From the NCBI GenBank assembly GCA_001567485.1, contig JZRA01000047.1, positions 1 to 64,000 on the forward strand: a stretch of 64,000 nt of DNA, written 5' to 3'. The translations under genes and the position numbers were made by a program. Positions 63,143 to 64,000 of the stretch are shown piece after piece. Below the pieces are notes generated by a model. It did not search any database. It saw only the letters and a program-made list of their open reading frames with translations, and had not been told where the DNA came from. The first letter of the stretch is position 1. Each line of letters starts with the position of its first letter. This DNA is from Chloroflexi bacterium OLB13. Lineage in GTDB: Bacteria > Chloroflexota > Anaerolineae > Aggregatilineales > Phototrophicaceae.

Positions 63143-63936
63143 TGACGCGCGTATTGGTAACCGGAGGAGCCGGAACGTTAGGCACAGAAGTGGTCAAGGA
63201 ACTGCTCACCAGCGGATGCTGCGCCCGTGTGATGAGCCGCAAACCCGCGCCGGCGACACTGCCGGAAGGGGTCGAGTGGGCGCAGGCGGATGTGCTGACC
63301 GGTGACGGTGTGATGCAGGCCGCGCAGGGCGCAGACGTGATCGTCCATGCCGCGACGAATGCGATGCGCAAAAACGCTTATGACACCGAGGTCGAGGGCA
63401 CACGCCGGATGCTCGATGCAGCGCAGGCCGCCGGAGTCAGGCACTTCATCTACATCTCGATTGTGGGGATTGATCGGGTGCCATTCCCGTACTACAAGGC
63501 GAAACTGGCCGCCGAACACGTCATCAAGGACGGCGCGACGCCGTACTCGATTGTGCGCATCACGCAGTTTCACACGCTGATCGACCTGCTGCTTGGCGCT
63601 GTGACGCTGCTGCCGGGGGTCTCTCTGACGCCGATGGATTTCCAGTTCCAAACGATTGCCCCGCACGACGCGGCCCAGTCTGTCGCGCAGGTGGTCTGTG
63701 GACGGCCGGGGGGCCTGCTGCCGGACATCGGTGGGCCGGAGGTGATGACACTGGGCGCGATGGCTCCGGCATGGCTAAAGGCACGCCGCAGACGCCGCCT
63801 GATCGTCCCACTCTGGATGCCGGGCGCGGTCGCGCGGGGGTATCGGGCGGGGCATAATACCTGTCCAGATCGCCGTGTTGGTCGGCAGACATGGCAGGAA
63901 TGGCTTGCCCAAACCTATCCCAACGGGTGGACATGA
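63142..63936 (+). CDS. NmrA/SDR-type NAD(P)-binding reductase
   Basis: 264 residues from ATG 63142, overlapping the stop of the membrane protein gene. TRVLVTGGAGTLGTEVVKEL is the nucleotide-binding fold with TGGxGxxG, and VEGTRRMLDAAQAAGVRHFIYIS is the atypical SDR active-site region. Such proteins bind or reduce quinone-like or aldehyde compounds with NADPH. Its stop overlaps (ATGA) the start of the ECF sigma factor, so it is in an ECF sigma operon. Confidence 0.9.
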   Translation: MTRVLVTGGAGTLGTEVVKELLTSGCCARVMSRKPAPATLPEGVEWAQADVLTGDGVMQAAQGADVIVHAATNAMRKNAYDTEVEGTRRMLDAAQAAGVRHFIYISIVGIDRVPFPYYKAKLAAEHVIKDGATPYSIVRITQFHTLIDLLLGAVTLLPGVSLTPMDFQFQTIAPHDAAQSVAQVVCGRPGGLLPDIGGPEVMTLGAMAPAWLKARRRRRLIVPLWMPGAVARGYRAGHNTCPDRRVGRQTWQEWLAQTYPNGWT

Positions 63937-64000
63937 CACAGGCACAACTCACCCTTTTCGACCGTTATCGGCCGCTGCTGTTCTCGATTGCTTACCGGAT
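63933..64000 (+). CDS. ECF sigma factor, SigJ-like (partial)
   Basis: From ATG 63933, 22 codons are visible before the right edge: MTQAQLTLFDRYRPLLFSIA then YR. The pattern F-x-x-x-R-P-L-L-F-x-I-A-Y-R is the start of region 2 of SigJ/ECF41-type sigma factors. Those genes are typically adjacent to oxidoreductase, epimerase or carboxymuconolactone decarboxylase genes, as here. The call is by motif on a short stretch. Confidence 0.6.
   Translation, partial: MTQAQLTLFDRYRPLLFSIAYR

Overview
The window looks like a piece of chromosome from a GC-rich member of the Chloroflexota (Anaerolineae-like). This is an inference from gene content: a Hanks-type kinase with a Thr/Pro-rich exported tail, an acyl-CoA carboxylase set, a Rieske/cytochrome b/cytochrome c complex in one operon, many exported beta-rich proteins, and abundant short intergenic repeats. 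No rRNA, tRNA or CRISPR array was seen.

Region 1 (1-17.7 kb) is a defence-island-like accessory zone. After a Ser/Thr kinase cut by the left edge come a truncated MNT-type nucleotidyltransferase, a DUF4268 protein and a stub of an HsdR-like gene. A long run of minus-strand genes follows, in transcription order: vWA protein, PP2C phosphatase, kinase with FN3 repeats, second kinase with one FN3, gutted DUF1156 methylase gene, PD-(D/E)XK nuclease, HEPN-vWA chimera, C-terminal stub of a DUF499 ATPase, HIRAN protein, UvrD-type helicase, very acidic small protein. The vWA/PP2C/kinase set resembles the TerY-P triad. It lies between two 117-bp DUF1156 fragments, and its vWA gene has a ~96% identical copy fused to a Swt1-type HEPN domain. 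A DUF1156/DUF499 system therefore seems to have been dismantled and rebuilt around a phospho-signalling cassette. This is the most novel part of the window.

Region 2 (17.9-23.7 kb) is plasmid-like: a Rep protein (HTH plus DnaD-like domain) preceded by a small ORF, a candidate countertranscribed RNA, a candidate parS palindrome, ParB and ParA, then two VapBC-type toxin-antitoxin pairs, one of them between two RHS fragments.

Region 3 (23.8-34.4 kb) holds a large hybrid sensor kinase and a carboxylase/ligase cluster: carboxyltransferase, AMP-forming acyl-CoA ligase, biotin carboxylase, biotin carrier protein. An IVS-like element with an S23-type four-helix gene is lodged between the last two.

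Region 4 (34.8-55.6 kb) is ordinary chromosome: two methyltransferases, a large membrane protein, an exported metallopeptidase, nitrilase, MetE-like protein, UlaG-like hydrolase, HAD phosphatase, an exported propeller-like protein, phosphohexomutase, cupin, EamA transporter, carB, a clamp-motif protein and RNase D.

Region 5 (55.7-60.5 kb) is the respiratory bc-type operon: promoter, Rieske protein, cytochrome b, di-haem cytochrome c, terminator, mono-haem cytochrome c. Region 6 (60.6-64 kb) has a LysR regulator divergent from an SDR, then a membrane protein, an NmrA-like reductase and the start of an ECF sigma factor.

Several conserved genes are broken by apparent single-base deletions in GC-rich contexts (about 30155, 38905, 59050, 59465), which may be sequencing errors rather than real mutations.
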